This document shows positions 12,350 to 22,122 of a DNA stretch of 64,000 bases, one piece after another. Numbering within the stretch: position 1 is the stretch's first letter; every line of letters starts with the position of its first letter. This stretch comes from Anaspis maculata. Its lineage: Eukaryota; Arthropoda; Insecta; Coleoptera; Scraptiidae. The notes below the pieces were generated by a model. It was not told the origin of the DNA. It did no database searches and was given only the letters and a program-made list of their open reading frames with translations. Location of the stretch: contig OX421965.1 in NCBI GenBank assembly GCA_949128115.1, positions 52,753,257 to 52,817,256 of the forward strand. Direction: 5' to 3'. Both the position numbers and the translations under genes were made by a program.

Positions 12350-13165
12350 GTCCAGTGACCAGTGACGTCAGCAACTCACCACCCTGTGTTTTTCCGAGGG
12401 TCAAGTCAACATCAACACAACGTGTCATTCCGTGACGTCAACACCGTGTTTTTCTCTTGCGGGAAATCTGCAGCTTGGATAACCAGCAAGAAGAAGTGTT
12501 GAGTACCTCAAGCTAAAATTTATTATTTTATTGTGCATTTCACCGATTTAATTTGAATATCACCAAGTATTCAGCATTCGTCGTGTAGTTACATTGTTTG
12601 CGTTGTGAAAATCTCATCTTAATTTGTCGTTCTTTTAATAATAATATTTAATTATCACTTGCCTACGTTAGGGTCAGGTACCTCTTTTATCTACGCTAGT
12701 CAATGAATTTGTGACTCAAAGGTAGTCATTGCGCCAATTTCAGTTGAAGAACGTGACGTCACGTTCACTTTGACTTCCTGTTTTGGAAGTCGGTAACTAC
12801 ATTTAGATAAAAATAAAAGAGTATCTTTTTCCCTTATGCATTAGGATTGACAGTTAGTGTGCTTTTTTGGGATTATCATTTAAATAAACCCACGTCGTGT
12901 ATAAATATTTACGCAATTAACTACGACTTTCGAATTTCTCTCGAATTACCAACTTTATTTTTCTTCAGTTACTGTGTCGGTCTGAATTATCTGCGGGAAT
13001 AAATCTATAATTGAGAACTCAAGTTTTATTGAACAACCACTTTGCAACCCCGAAATAGTGAGCATTCCTCTTATCGAGTAAGTTTCAAGTCCTGAATGTG
13101 GTCGGTATAGTGCAAGGATCGGTCTCAGGTCTCACTCTTGACCGATCGACGGGTGTAACTAAGAG
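12350..13165 (+). mobile_element. Possible LTR remnant with primer-binding-like site
   Basis: Weak call. A TATA-like TGTATAAATATT lies near 12897 and AATAAA near 12999. Then TAACTAAGAGTG is followed at about 13157 by TGGCGCCC, the core of a tRNA-Lys primer-binding site as used by many retroelements. This order fits U3-R-U5-PBS of a gypsy-like LTR element. No gag or pol frame follows and no second LTR was found, so it would be an isolated remnant. It could be chance. Confidence 0.25.
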
Positions 13166-13660
13166 TGTGGCGCCCCCTTAAATTTTAATTTCGAACAATA
13201 CCCACCCCTCCAGCCTTCTGAGCGGGACACCCTCGATCATAGTGATCCACCCTCGTAGCTGACCAAAAGGATAATTGTAGGTGTTACAAAACTCGACTTA
13301 CCTTTTCGGCCGCATCTTTTGAGATTCTTGTAAATTTATCAAAATAAACCACCCGGTACAAGAACTATGCCCTCTCATGACGCTCACGACTTTTTTTCTA
13401 ACTTTTCACACCAAAACATTGAACACAATTTTATAAATGTTATAATTTTGAAAACTGATGGGAATGATTCTTCAATAAGAATATCATTATTTTCCGGGTT
13501 GGGTGGCCTTAGCTGCTAGGGCTATCTAGCCAAGTACATTCTGGTTGAGCAGATCTCTTTTCTGATGCGTCTTTTCTGGAAATTAAATATTGGTTCTCGC
13601 TTTGTGATCATTTTTTCCTCGATTTTCATGCATTAAACTGATCTACTTGGGTTGTCTCAT
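13166..13660. other. No gene recognised
   Basis: Contains no supported open frame, palindrome or repeat boundary that I could identify. It precedes the minus-strand LINE remnant. Confidence 0.3.
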
Positions 13661-14367
13661 GCGTGATTGGTTTGCGATGGAGTATTTCAGGTATATTTTT
13701 GCATGAGATGCTTGGGTTTTCTATTTCTACAGGTTTTGGTTTGTTGAGCATGGAAAGTTGTCAATTTCTTTTGCTGAGTTTCTGTTCAGGTTCTCAAAGA
13801 CGACTGAGTGTAACGAGAAAGGACGATGAACCACGTTGTCCGCTAGATTATTGTACAGAGTTCCTGACGACTCTGCTGCGATGTCCGGGCACTTAAGAGT
13901 ATGTGCCAGACATCTCTCAGTTGTCGACAGGAACAGTTCAAATTGTCCGTAGTGCGAATTCTGTGTAGGTGCTTTGAAGTTAGGTGATCTCCTGATCTTA
14001 TGCGACTTATCACTATGATTTCTATTCTGAAGGGGTCGTTGTAGTTTTTGAACCATGGCTTTGATAGAGGGAATCTCACCGAAGAAGCGTGACCTCGTTC
14101 CTTTTGCGCTGATTCAGTCTCGAACTCTTCCTTCCAGCATTCCCATCCCATATAGGTTTGTCTTGCAGCTCTTAAGCAGATCTCGGGGATCTATCTGCAA
14201 CCTGGTGTTCGGATTGAGTGATCTTGAAAACTTCACGAGTTTGTCCGCCTCGTCGTTGCCGTGGATGCCGGTATGACTCGGAATCCACATCAGTGTGATA
14301 TTTTTGCCTTCGTCATTTAGACTTCAGAGCAGATGTTTGGCTGTAAGTGTGAGGTTGTCTGTTTTTA

Positions 14368-15754
14368 GTCCAGTTACTATGTTCAAAAAACCCCAGCAAC
14401 TTTGGAAAAAATAGTAGAGGGTTGAAATTTTGTACACATGTTCTTCAAGTTGTAAGAAATGATCTAAAGAAAGTCCCCTAAAATCCGAGCCTAGGAACCC
14501 ATGATAAAGGCCATCGAGTGTTGAAAACCAGTTTTTTGGACGAAGAAGTTATTTTCTTGACTCAAGATTTTTCTTTTTGCGATTGAATGATTGCATGTTA
14601 CAATTTTAATAATTTCCATACAACATTTTGACAGTTGCCTAGAAGGCAGATCCAAGATGGCGACCAAGAAGAAGAAACAGTTGACTACATTATTTTTGAG
14701 AATAGCAATTGTGGACATTGGTTGATGGTCACATTTTATTTCATTAATAATTTCCAATTGAAGGACCAAGTAACACTCCAGTACCTAAGAAAACCTCTGA
14801 TTTTTTAGGAAAAAAAGAAAATTTGTTAATTTTTTGTTTTTTCTCCAAATATTTCAAAACGGTTCAAGATTTTTTTGAATGGCTTGAAGCATCATCAAAA
14901 GTATAAAATTGCGAAAATATATGATGATTTTCATATATCCAGCTCTTTTGGCTTCTGAGATGAAAAAATATTAAAATGTTGCTTTTATTATGTTTCAAGG
15001 GGAAAAAACAGTCGAATCCATAACCTGCAGGTGAGAAAAATTAATAAATAAATACTCCTATCTCAGAAACCATGAAAATTTAAGATATGAAAATCTACAA
15101 ATATATTCCTGATCTGCTGTTGAAGGTGCTGTGAACCATCCTAAAATATCTTCAACCGTTTTTAAAATTTTTAGAAAAATTTGAAAAATTTACCAAATAC
15201 TTTTTTTCCAATAAATCAATGATTTTTCGAGATGCTGAAGTATGACTTGAGTTTTCAATTGAAAATCATGTGAGAAATGAAATATGACATTATTCAATGT
15301 CTGGATCTTCCATTTTAAGATAAGATAAGATAAGATAAGTTTTATTCATGTTTACGACATATTACATGCTTACACAAGTCAATCACCTATTCACATATAA
15401 ACAAAATTTGGAATGAGGAAATTTAGAATTTTTTAGAAAAAAGATAGTCAACTGTTGTTTGTTTTTGGCCGCCATCTTGGATCCGCCTCCTATGCAAATG
15501 ATGAAATAGTATATGGCTGTTGTTAAGATGATCATAGAAAATCATTCAATTGCAAAAAGAAAAATCTTGAGTCAAGACAAGGACTTCTTCGCTAAAGAAA
15601 CGAGTTTTCAACACTTGATGGCCATTATCATGGATTCCTGAGCTCGAATTTCAAGGGACTTTTTATAGCTCATTTATGACCATCAGAGGAACGTGTGTAC
15701 AAAATTTCAACTCCCTACTATTTTTTCCGAAGTTGAAAAACATAGTGACTGGAC
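14368..15754. mobile_element. Palindromic TA-site element inserted in the LINE RNase H
   Basis: Begins GTCCAGTTACTATG and ends CATAGTGACTGGAC, with TA at 14366-14367 and 15755-15756. The arms of about 600 bp match throughout, including the mirrored AGATGGCGACCAAG / GGCCGCCATCTTGGATC segments. No coding potential. A short LINE tail at 15315-15410 interrupts the right arm. Confidence 0.85.
15315..15410 (-). mobile_element. 5'-truncated LINE tail with (CTTAT)n end
   Basis: On the minus strand this reads as AT-rich 3' sequence with GAATAAAA followed by about five copies of CTTAT. Short tandem tails instead of poly(A) are known in several insect LINE clades. The segment has no counterpart in the left arm of the palindrome around it, so it inserted after the palindrome formed. 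Confidence 0.5.
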
Positions 15755-16200
15755 TATTTGGCTGACAGTCTGTTTTGCGACACTTGATTCGGGGCACTCC
15801 TGGATTCAGAAAAAATTGCCGCTTTAGGGATGTTTTCCCCTCGGACTTTCCAAAGCGCAATTTCTATTGCCCTGGTCTTGGCTTGGCAGATGGTCAAGAA
15901 CCTTGGCAGCCCTGGAATTTATGAAGTACTGCTGAGCTATCATATCAAAGTGGACAAAAAGAATTTCTTTGTTATGTTGCTCATTCTGAGTTGGTCACCT
16001 CGATGTAGCCCGCTCAAAGTTTTTCCTCCCATCCTCCCTCTTCAGGTCTCACGCTTGTGCCTTAATGACCAACAACCCAAAAATTCTGAACATGTTCACG
16101 CCAAAAAATTCAACCCCAAATCGAGGGCGCCAGCGATATCGATTTAGTAGATTTACATGCTTATCCTCGAGGTAAACTTTCTAGTTAATAAACTTCCCAA

Positions 16201-16213
16201 CTAGAATCTGTAT
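16201..16213. repeat. Target-site duplication, 3' side of LINE
   Basis: CTAGAATCTGTAT, identical to 22110-22122. It directly abuts the T tract that is the element's poly(A) tail on the minus strand. Confidence 0.95.
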
Positions 16214-16235
16214 TTTTTTTTTTTTTTTTTTTTTA
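16214..16235 (-). other. LINE poly(A) tail
   Basis: A T run on the plus strand, which is the A tail of the minus-strand transcript copied at integration. It sits directly beside the target duplication. Confidence 0.9.
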
Positions 16236-16614
16236 TTTTGATTTTGTTAGGGTGCATCAACTGCATGGTTATTAGCACCCACGGTTGGGTTTGAGTTTCA
16301 GTGTCTTTGCTTGATTTCCTGGTTTTCAGGTTTGGAAACTTTGGAGTGTTGTCGGACGGCCCGGCACAAAACTGGTTTGAGCGCTAGCTGTTTGCGCTTC
16401 TTCCCTGATCAGGGTTTTACCGGTCTATTCGCCAAAGTCGTCCAACAACACTGGGCGGTGGGTAGATGTTTTCCGGTTGTCCTGGACTTTTATTTCTAAT
16501 TTCCCAGAAAATGCTAAGACTTGGTAGAAAAAAGTATGAGTGGAAATGTTGGGAGGCTTGAAGATGCTTGGGGAGTCTGCAGTATTAGACTGGTATTAGA
16601 GGATGGTCTTGTTT

Positions 16615-19600
16615 TTAGATCAGGTCAAAAATGCCAGAGTCCCCCAGAAAATCCATCAGCACACCAAAATTGCCATTCTGAGTGACCATCCGAGTAAGGG
16701 AAACTTCATTTGAAAACCCTACCCGTTGTCTTTGTCTCAAAAGTCCCTGACAGTTGAACAAAAGGTGAGGAATAGTGACTCGAACCTCATTGCAGTATAG
16801 ACATCCTGGGGGTTCTTCTTTTGACAAAATGAAGGAATGAGTCATGAGCGTGTGTCCGATTAGTACACGATTTAGTGTTGTTTCTTCCCTTCGGTTTGGG
16901 ACGGTTTTAGTTACGATCCTCAGGATGGCTGGGCTGATCTGGATTGTGAGTGGTCTATATCTGGACATGGATCCGATACATTTTTCACGAATAGCTGTTT
17001 TGTAATGATTCTTCAAGTCAAACTCAGTGATTTTGAAATAAGTGTGCTCCGGTAAATTTACCGCCTCACTGGCAGCTTGGTCAGCCTTTTCATTTCCCCG
17101 GATTCCGACATGTGACGGACACCAGCTCAGAATTACTTCTTTGTTTTGCTTTATTGCCGATGAAAGAGTATGTTGTATTTGTTGCACTAATGGATTTGTG
17201 GAGTATATGATTTGCATGCTTTGGATTGAACTTAAGGAGTCGGTGCAGATTAAAAACTTGGAATGAGGGCTCGCGTGTACTATTTTTGAAGCTCGAAGGA
17301 TTCCGTACAGTTCTGCTGAGAAAATGCTGGTAGATTTGGGCAGACGGTAGTTGTAGGAGTCGGCTGCGGTCACAATCGCAACTCCGACGCCGTTGTTGCC
17401 TTTAGATGCATCTGTATATAGAACTGAGGAACCTTGATTCGAAGCTATGATTTCTTTGTGTAAGTTCTGAAGGATGACAGGGGCAGTGGAGTGTTTGGGG
17501 TAGCTGGATAGGCTGGTGTGGTAAGTTGGGAAAGAGAAGGTCCATGGTGCACCCTTATTTGATTGTGGTGAACAAACTTCTGTTGGGATCAAGCTTAGAG
17601 AGTTTAGAATGGATTTGAGCTTGTAGTGACATGGGGGAGTGAGTCTTGGTTTCGACTGGAAAATGTGGTGGTATTTTGTGGAGAAGACTGAGTGGTACGC
17701 TGCATTGTTTTTCGAGGCTGCTACTCTGGCAGAGTATGTTAACGTTTGAGATTCTCTTCGGATATCAAGAGGGGGTTCATTTGCAAGCTGGAGCAAACAT
17801 TCTATTGGGCTGGTCCTAAAGGCACCGGTAGCCATTCTGATCGCAGTGTTAGCTATGCAGTTTAATTTCCTCAAGGTTGATTTCGACGCAGATGAGTATA
17901 CAATCGACCCATAATCAAGTTTCGACCTGATTAGGGCTCTGTAAACAGTCAGAAGAAGAGCTTCTTCTGAACCCCAGTGATGGTGAGAAATAGTCTTCAA
18001 CAGGTTTAACCTTTGGGCGCATTCGGCTTTTAGTTGTTCAACATAGGGTTTCCAGGTTAGTTTGGTATCCCAGATGAGACCAAGAAATCGCAGTTCTTGG
18101 ACCTGTTCAATCTCCGTGTTGTATATTTTAATGGGAGGTAGGGGGCTTATTTTGTACTTTCTGGAAAATATCATTACCTTGGATTTCAGAGGAGAAAATC
18201 TGAAACCCGACTGCACAGCCCACTCCTCGATCTCATTGATGGCTACCTGTAGCAGAGTTTGTATTTCTCGTCCATTAGTGCCTTTACAAAAGATCACGAG
18301 GTCATCGGCGTACAGAGCGCCTCTAACAGGCAGCTTGATTTTCGATAGGACTTCATTTATAGCAACAAGGAATAAAGTGACGCTGACGATTGAACCCTGA
18401 GCGATGCCATTTTCCTGGAAGAATTGCTTAGATAGAACATTATTTTTTTTCACTCTGAAAGTTCTGTGTGAGAGGAAGTTTTTTATGAAAGCGACCATGT
18501 TACCGTTGATCTTCCACTTCAAAAGTTTCAACAGTATGCCGTGTCTCCATGTTGTGTCGTATGCTTTTTCAATGTCAAAAAACACCGCTGCTAGATTCCT
18601 ATTGGTAGCAAAGGCTTCTGAGATTTCAGATTGCAGGAGGACCATATTATCGACGGTTGATCGACCTATTCTGAAACCGCTCTGGCGGTTGGACAGTAGA
18701 TTGTTTACCTCAAGAAACCATTTTAGTCTGTTGTTGATAATTTTTTCGAGTAATTTGCACATAGTGCAGGTCAAAGATATCGGTCTGTAACTCGATGGTT
18801 CGATTTTGGGTTTATTGGGTTTGAGAATGGGAATTACAGTGGATTCTCTCCAGCAGTCAGGGAAACATTGTCGCTGCCATATAAAATTGAAGATGTCTAG
18901 GAGAGTTTGGACTGCAGCGTCGGATAGGTTTTTTAAGAAAGTGAAGGGGATGGAGTCGGGGCCTGGGACTGAATTTTTGCAGTTTTTGAGGGCTTCATCC
19001 AATTCGGATTTCCGCAGTGGAACATTAAGTTCCGGGTTTTCGACGTTGTTCATATTGAGTGGGATCTTCTCTTTTTCTGACTTTATTTTCAGGAATTCAT
19101 TCGAGTAGAAGTTGTCGCTGGAGTGCTTGTAGAATTGATTTGCTAGTAGATTCACAATATCGTCGTTAGAAGTAATCAGATTGTTACTTTCGTCTTTTAG
19201 CGCTGTTATGGAAGAGGGGTTGCAATTGAGGCCCTTTATTCTGTTAATTTTGGACCAGGCTTCCCTCAGGGGAGTGGAACTAGTGAGAGTGGAGACATAA
19301 TTTTGCCAAGATGACTTTTTGGCATCCTTCAGTACGAACCTGGCTTTTGCTCTATGTTTCTTGAACGCGATCAGATTTTCGACGTCAGGGTGTTTTTTGA
19401 ATCTGTTAAAGGCAGTTTTGGATTCCCTGACGGCAAGACTGCATTTAGGATTCCACCAGGGCACTGGGTTGTGGTTTGTGATAACAGTTTTTTTCCCGAT
19501 GCATTGTTCGGCTGCTTCGGTTATGATCTTGGAGAATTTTTGAACGTTATCATTGATGTCATCCTGGAGGGAGAAAGTAGACAATTTCTCGTCAACCATG

Positions 19601-20328
19601 TTTTGATAAGCCAGCCAATCAACTCCTTTATCTTTCCATTTTTCAAAAGGTTTATTGGGGTCACTGAAGTTGTTTTTTTGATAAGAAATTGCAATGGGAA
19701 AGTGGTCGCTGTCATATAGTTCTGGCAGAACTGTCCAGCACAGGGCGGGGCCACTGCGTGGATCGCTGAAACTAAGGTCTATGCTAGAGAAGCTGCCGGA
19801 TGATGAATTGAAGTGAGTAGGTTGGCCGTTGTTTAGCAGAAATAAGGACGGATTTCTGAGATATAGGTTTTCAATTTCTCTTCCTCTGAGACTATTGGAG
19901 TGTGATCCCCACATAATGTTGTGGGCATTAAAATCGCCGACTATGATGAATGGAGGGGGGATTTGGGTGATTAGGTTGGCCAGTTCGTTGGAGTCGAGAT
20001 TTGTATTTGGAGGTAAGTATATGTTGCAAATGTTGATTTTGCTGGGACACCAAACCGAGGCAGCAATTGCCTCCAAATTAGTTGAGATAACAACTTCCTC
20101 ATGATGTAGATTTTTCTTGATTGAAATTGAGACACCACCGCTGGCAATTTGTTGAGTGATTCGGTTTTTTGTGAGAGTATTGTACCCTTTTAATGAAGGG
20201 CTGTGGTTGCCTTTGAAGTTTGTTTCTTGTAAACATAGTACTGAGGGGTTGTGATCACTGATCAGGCGTTGGATATGAGTAAATCTGGTGTAAAAACCAT
20301 TGCAATTCCACTGAATCACAGACGCCAT
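16615..20328 (-). CDS. LINE ORF2: endonuclease, reverse transcriptase, RNase H
   Basis: A 1,237-residue protein starting at an ATG (20328). Residues 1-225 form an APE-type endonuclease that nicks target DNA: the QWNCNGF start, LQETNF near 35, VGDFNAHN near 128 and SDHFPI near 210. The reverse transcriptase follows: PGPDSIPF, YRPISLTCT, RQSGFRIGRST, FFDIEKAYD, GIAQGSIVS and the catalytic YADD near 672. RNase H, which removes the RNA template, shows TDAS near 972, an AELYG block, CTDSLSS and SHVGIRGNEKADQ near 1076. The C-terminus has a CxxC...H...C cluster near 1175-1190, a conserved LINE feature. All catalytic motifs look intact and there is no internal stop. It starts 31 bp after the ORF1 stop, so reinitiation or an internal start is likely. 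It would act in a ribonucleoprotein with ORF1 protein at the target site. Confidence 0.97.
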   Translation of the reverse strand: MASVIQWNCNGFYTRFTHIQRLISDHNPSVLCLQETNFKGNHSPSLKGYNTLTKNRITQQIASGGVSISIKKNLHHEEVVISTNLEAIAASVWCPSKINICNIYLPPNTNLDSNELANLITQIPPPFIIVGDFNAHNIMWGSHSNSLRGREIENLYLRNPSLFLLNNGQPTHFNSSSGSFSSIDLSFSDPRSGPALCWTVLPELYDSDHFPIAISYQKNNFSDPNKPFEKWKDKGVDWLAYQNMVDEKLSTFSLQDDINDNVQKFSKIITEAAEQCIGKKTVITNHNPVPWWNPKCSLAVRESKTAFNRFKKHPDVENLIAFKKHRAKARFVLKDAKKSSWQNYVSTLTSSTPLREAWSKINRIKGLNCNPSSITALKDESNNLITSNDDIVNLLANQFYKHSSDNFYSNEFLKIKSEKEKIPLNMNNVENPELNVPLRKSELDEALKNCKNSVPGPDSIPFTFLKNLSDAAVQTLLDIFNFIWQRQCFPDCWRESTVIPILKPNKPKIEPSSYRPISLTCTMCKLLEKIINNRLKWFLEVNNLLSNRQSGFRIGRSTVDNMVLLQSEISEAFATNRNLAAVFFDIEKAYDTTWRHGILLKLLKWKINGNMVAFIKNFLSHRTFRVKKNNVLSKQFFQENGIAQGSIVSVTLFLVAINEVLSKIKLPVRGALYADDLVIFCKGTNGREIQTLLQVAINEIEEWAVQSGFRFSPLKSKVMIFSRKYKISPLPPIKIYNTEIEQVQELRFLGLIWDTKLTWKPYVEQLKAECAQRLNLLKTISHHHWGSEEALLLTVYRALIRSKLDYGSIVYSSASKSTLRKLNCIANTAIRMATGAFRTSPIECLLQLANEPPLDIRRESQTLTYSARVAASKNNAAYHSVFSTKYHHIFQSKPRLTPPCHYKLKSILNSLSLIPTEVCSPQSNKGAPWTFSFPTYHTSLSSYPKHSTAPVILQNLHKEIIASNQGSSVLYTDASKGNNGVGVAIVTAADSYNYRLPKSTSIFSAELYGILRASKIVHASPHSKFLICTDSLSSIQSMQIIYSTNPLVQQIQHTLSSAIKQNKEVILSWCPSHVGIRGNEKADQAASEAVNLPEHTYFKITEFDLKNHYKTAIREKCIGSMSRYRPLTIQISPAILRIVTKTVPNRREETTLNRVLIGHTLMTHSFILSKEEPPGCLYCNEVRVTIPHLLFNCQGLLRQRQRVGFSNEVSLTRMVTQNGNFGVLMDFLGDSGIFDLI

Positions 20329-20359
20329 TTTTGTTTGTTGTCAGGTTGAGTGGTGGTTT

Positions 20360-21706
20360 TCAGTATTCGGATCGCTCAGAATCGCTGGGATCAATAGAAA
20401 ACTGAGAGAGGTCTGATATCTCAACATTGTCAGCAGACTGGCTCAACTTATTGCAGATTCTTGTGAATCTGCTTTTCGCATGTCGGTTTGTTAGGCAGGG
20501 GTAAATGTCATTCATCATATCGATGAGACCAACTATATTGTCAGTGAAGGAAAGACCTGTTTTTAGTGGATCTTTACCATTGGTGCATTGTTCAATAAAG
20601 GACTCGAATTGGTCTGAGGTGAGAATGTATTTGCTTGGGTTTTCCTGTATCGTTTGTTTTATTGTTTCTGTGTTTTCTTTGGAAGTTAGTGAAACGTTTT
20701 CTATGGAAGAAGATTTTTTGATTTTTTTTGATTTGAGTTTGTGTCTGTTGTTTCTGGAATTCGGTTTAGCAAACTGAAAATCCCCAGTATGGTCGTCGTT
20801 TGGTAGTGGGGATCCCTGTGGGGAACTTTCGGTAGATCCGCTGTTGAGGGTAGATGATGCTGGTCTTTTGTTTGGTGGTTTTTCGGTAGAGAAGAGAGGA
20901 GTTTTTGAATTTTCAGTTACAATTGTTACCGTAGAATGGTTTGTTTCTGTAATCTGTTGATCGTCAGCATTAATTATTGAGTGTACGTCAGCTATTGTTT
21001 CGATTGTGCTTCGGTTTTGCAGTGGAGGAGATTCAGGTTCTGTTTGGGACATATTCAAGTTTGGACATTTGTCGGCTTTGTGGCCCAACTCTTTGCATAA
21101 AAAGCAAAGCATTTCACCCGTGCCAATAAAAATTCTATAGTCGGTGTTGTCTTGCGTGATGGTAACAAATGGGGGAAGCTCAACATCTTCATTAGGCTTG
21201 ATGTAAATTTGGCGTCTGAAACTTAAAATGTGGGAAAGTTCGTCATCTTCGATGTTGGCTCTGAGAAATGTCATGTTTGACATTGGTTCGCAGCCAACAT
21301 CTCTCAAAGCGTTCTCGAGGAGCTCGTGGGGAATGTTTGGGCAAACATTGGACAGAATGATTCTCTTAGCCGGTGAAATAAGCCTTCGAATTGATACAAT
21401 TTTTCCCTCAATCTCAATTTTCCCGTGGTTATTCACGATTTCATCGACATTCTGTTTGGTTGACAAGAATATGCAGATGCGGTTTCTTGAGATTCGCGAT
21501 GCAAATGTGATTTGTTTTGGACCAACAAGCTTGCTGATTGGTACTACGTAGTCTCTTAACTTTAGTTTATCTACGACATCAAGGACTATGGCCAAGTCCT
21601 TGCTTGGAAACATTGTATTTATTGAAGCTACGCTAGAGTACGATAGGTTTTTATTTGGTGAATTTGAGTTTTGTTGGGAGTTATTTCTGTTTTGGGGTTG
21701 TGACAT
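20360..21706 (-). CDS. LINE ORF1: gag-like nucleic-acid-binding protein
   Basis: 448 residues from the only in-frame ATG (21706). The frame is open 22 codons further upstream but only from a TTG, so I chose the ATG. The N-terminus is rich in N, Q and S. A central part (about residues 120-190) resembles the RNA-binding fold seen in insect LINE gag-like proteins, with SNVCPNIPHELLENAL. One CCHC zinc knuckle, CFLCKELGHKADKCP, lies near residues 199-212. The C-terminal half is polar and lysine/serine rich, with KSKKIKKSSS. ORF1 proteins of this type coat the LINE RNA in the cytoplasm and help form the particle. I-element ORF1 proteins often have more than one knuckle; only one is clear here. No frameshift or stop is present. 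Confidence 0.92.
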   Translation of the reverse strand: MSQPQNRNNSQQNSNSPNKNLSYSSVASINTMFPSKDLAIVLDVVDKLKLRDYVVPISKLVGPKQITFASRISRNRICIFLSTKQNVDEIVNNHGKIEIEGKIVSIRRLISPAKRIILSNVCPNIPHELLENALRDVGCEPMSNMTFLRANIEDDELSHILSFRRQIYIKPNEDVELPPFVTITQDNTDYRIFIGTGEMLCFLCKELGHKADKCPNLNMSQTEPESPPLQNRSTIETIADVHSIINADDQQITETNHSTVTIVTENSKTPLFSTEKPPNKRPASSTLNSGSTESSPQGSPLPNDDHTGDFQFAKPNSRNNRHKLKSKKIKKSSSIENVSLTSKENTETIKQTIQENPSKYILTSDQFESFIEQCTNGKDPLKTGLSFTDNIVGLIDMMNDIYPCLTNRHAKSRFTRICNKLSQSADNVEISDLSQFSIDPSDSERSEY

Positions 21707-22109
21707 TTTGAGTTTTTTGGCTCCTGTGACCAGGGCCTTAGTTTTGATTGAAGATTTTTGTTCAATCAACAAGAATAGAAAATAGTTTTCGTGTATATAA
21801 ACAACAACAGTCCATTCCTATAGCGCAAAAAGCACTATAGGAAGAAGCGGCCTTTTTGTTGTCGGTGCGATAAGATAATAATGTGCCTGCTTATATCAAA
21901 TTCATGCAAGTTTTGAAAAATAAATTGGACTCAGCCGTTTTTCCGGTAGACCGTGAATGATGGGAAGGCGATCTATCCCTTCAGTGGACCATCCAGGACG
22001 TTATCCAAAAAACACTAGGAAAAACTCGCGGGCCAAACACCACAATTTTGTCAAAAGGCGAGGACGTTCAAACACGCGAGGCGCACCGTAGCATAATCGA
22101 ACCGGACTC
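21707..22109 (-). promoter_or_regulatory. LINE 5' UTR, presumed internal promoter
   Basis: About 400 bp between the element's 5' boundary and the ORF1 ATG. LINEs of this type carry an internal RNA polymerase II promoter here; that is family knowledge. I see no obvious TATA motif at the start, which is usual. The first bases of the element on its own strand are GAGTCCGGTTCGATTATG. Confidence 0.5.
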
Positions 22110-22122
22110 CTAGAATCTGTAT
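22110..22122. repeat. Target-site duplication, 5' side of LINE
   Basis: CTAGAATCTGTAT, an exact copy of 16201-16213. It marks the true 5' end of the element and shows that it is not 5'-truncated. Confidence 0.95.

Larger units (their letters stand above)
13700..15960 (-). pseudogene. LINE ORF2 3' end (RNase H and C-terminus), split by a MITE
   Basis: On the minus strand the part at 13700-14366 reads through WIPSHTGIHGNDEADKLV, the last conserved block of a LINE RNase H domain, and then the C-terminal region ending in SRIRSGDHLTSKHL and a cysteine/histidine cluster. On the other side of the element at 14368-15754, the same strand gives an acidic AIEIALW stretch and an FSESRSA motif like the TDSxSA block of RNase H. 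So one RNase H domain was cut in two by the palindromic insertion. Stops and frame changes show it is dead. It belongs to an RNase-H-bearing LINE (I/R1/jockey group). It is not the same copy as the intact LINE that starts at 16214. Confidence 0.65.
16214..22109 (-). mobile_element. Full-length LINE (I/jockey-group, with RNase H)
   Basis: A 5.9-kb non-LTR retrotransposon on the minus strand. It has a 5' UTR (about 22109-21707), ORF1 (gag-like), a 31-bp spacer, ORF2 (endonuclease, reverse transcriptase, RNase H), a 3' UTR and a poly(A) tail of about 21 nt. The exact 13-bp duplication at both ends and two uninterrupted ORFs mean the insertion is complete and recent. The RNase H domain after the RT argues against typical jockey and for the I, Nimb or a related clade; the clade cannot be fixed without a tree. 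It may still be able to retrotranspose. Confidence 0.95.

Noticed and set aside
21707..21772. 22 extra residues at the N-terminus of LINE ORF1
   Set aside because: That extension starts at TTG; the only ATG in frame is at 21706, which gives a normal start.
17042..21785. Plus-strand open frames under the LINE
   Set aside because: Shadows of the minus-strand ORF1 and ORF2. None has its own motif.
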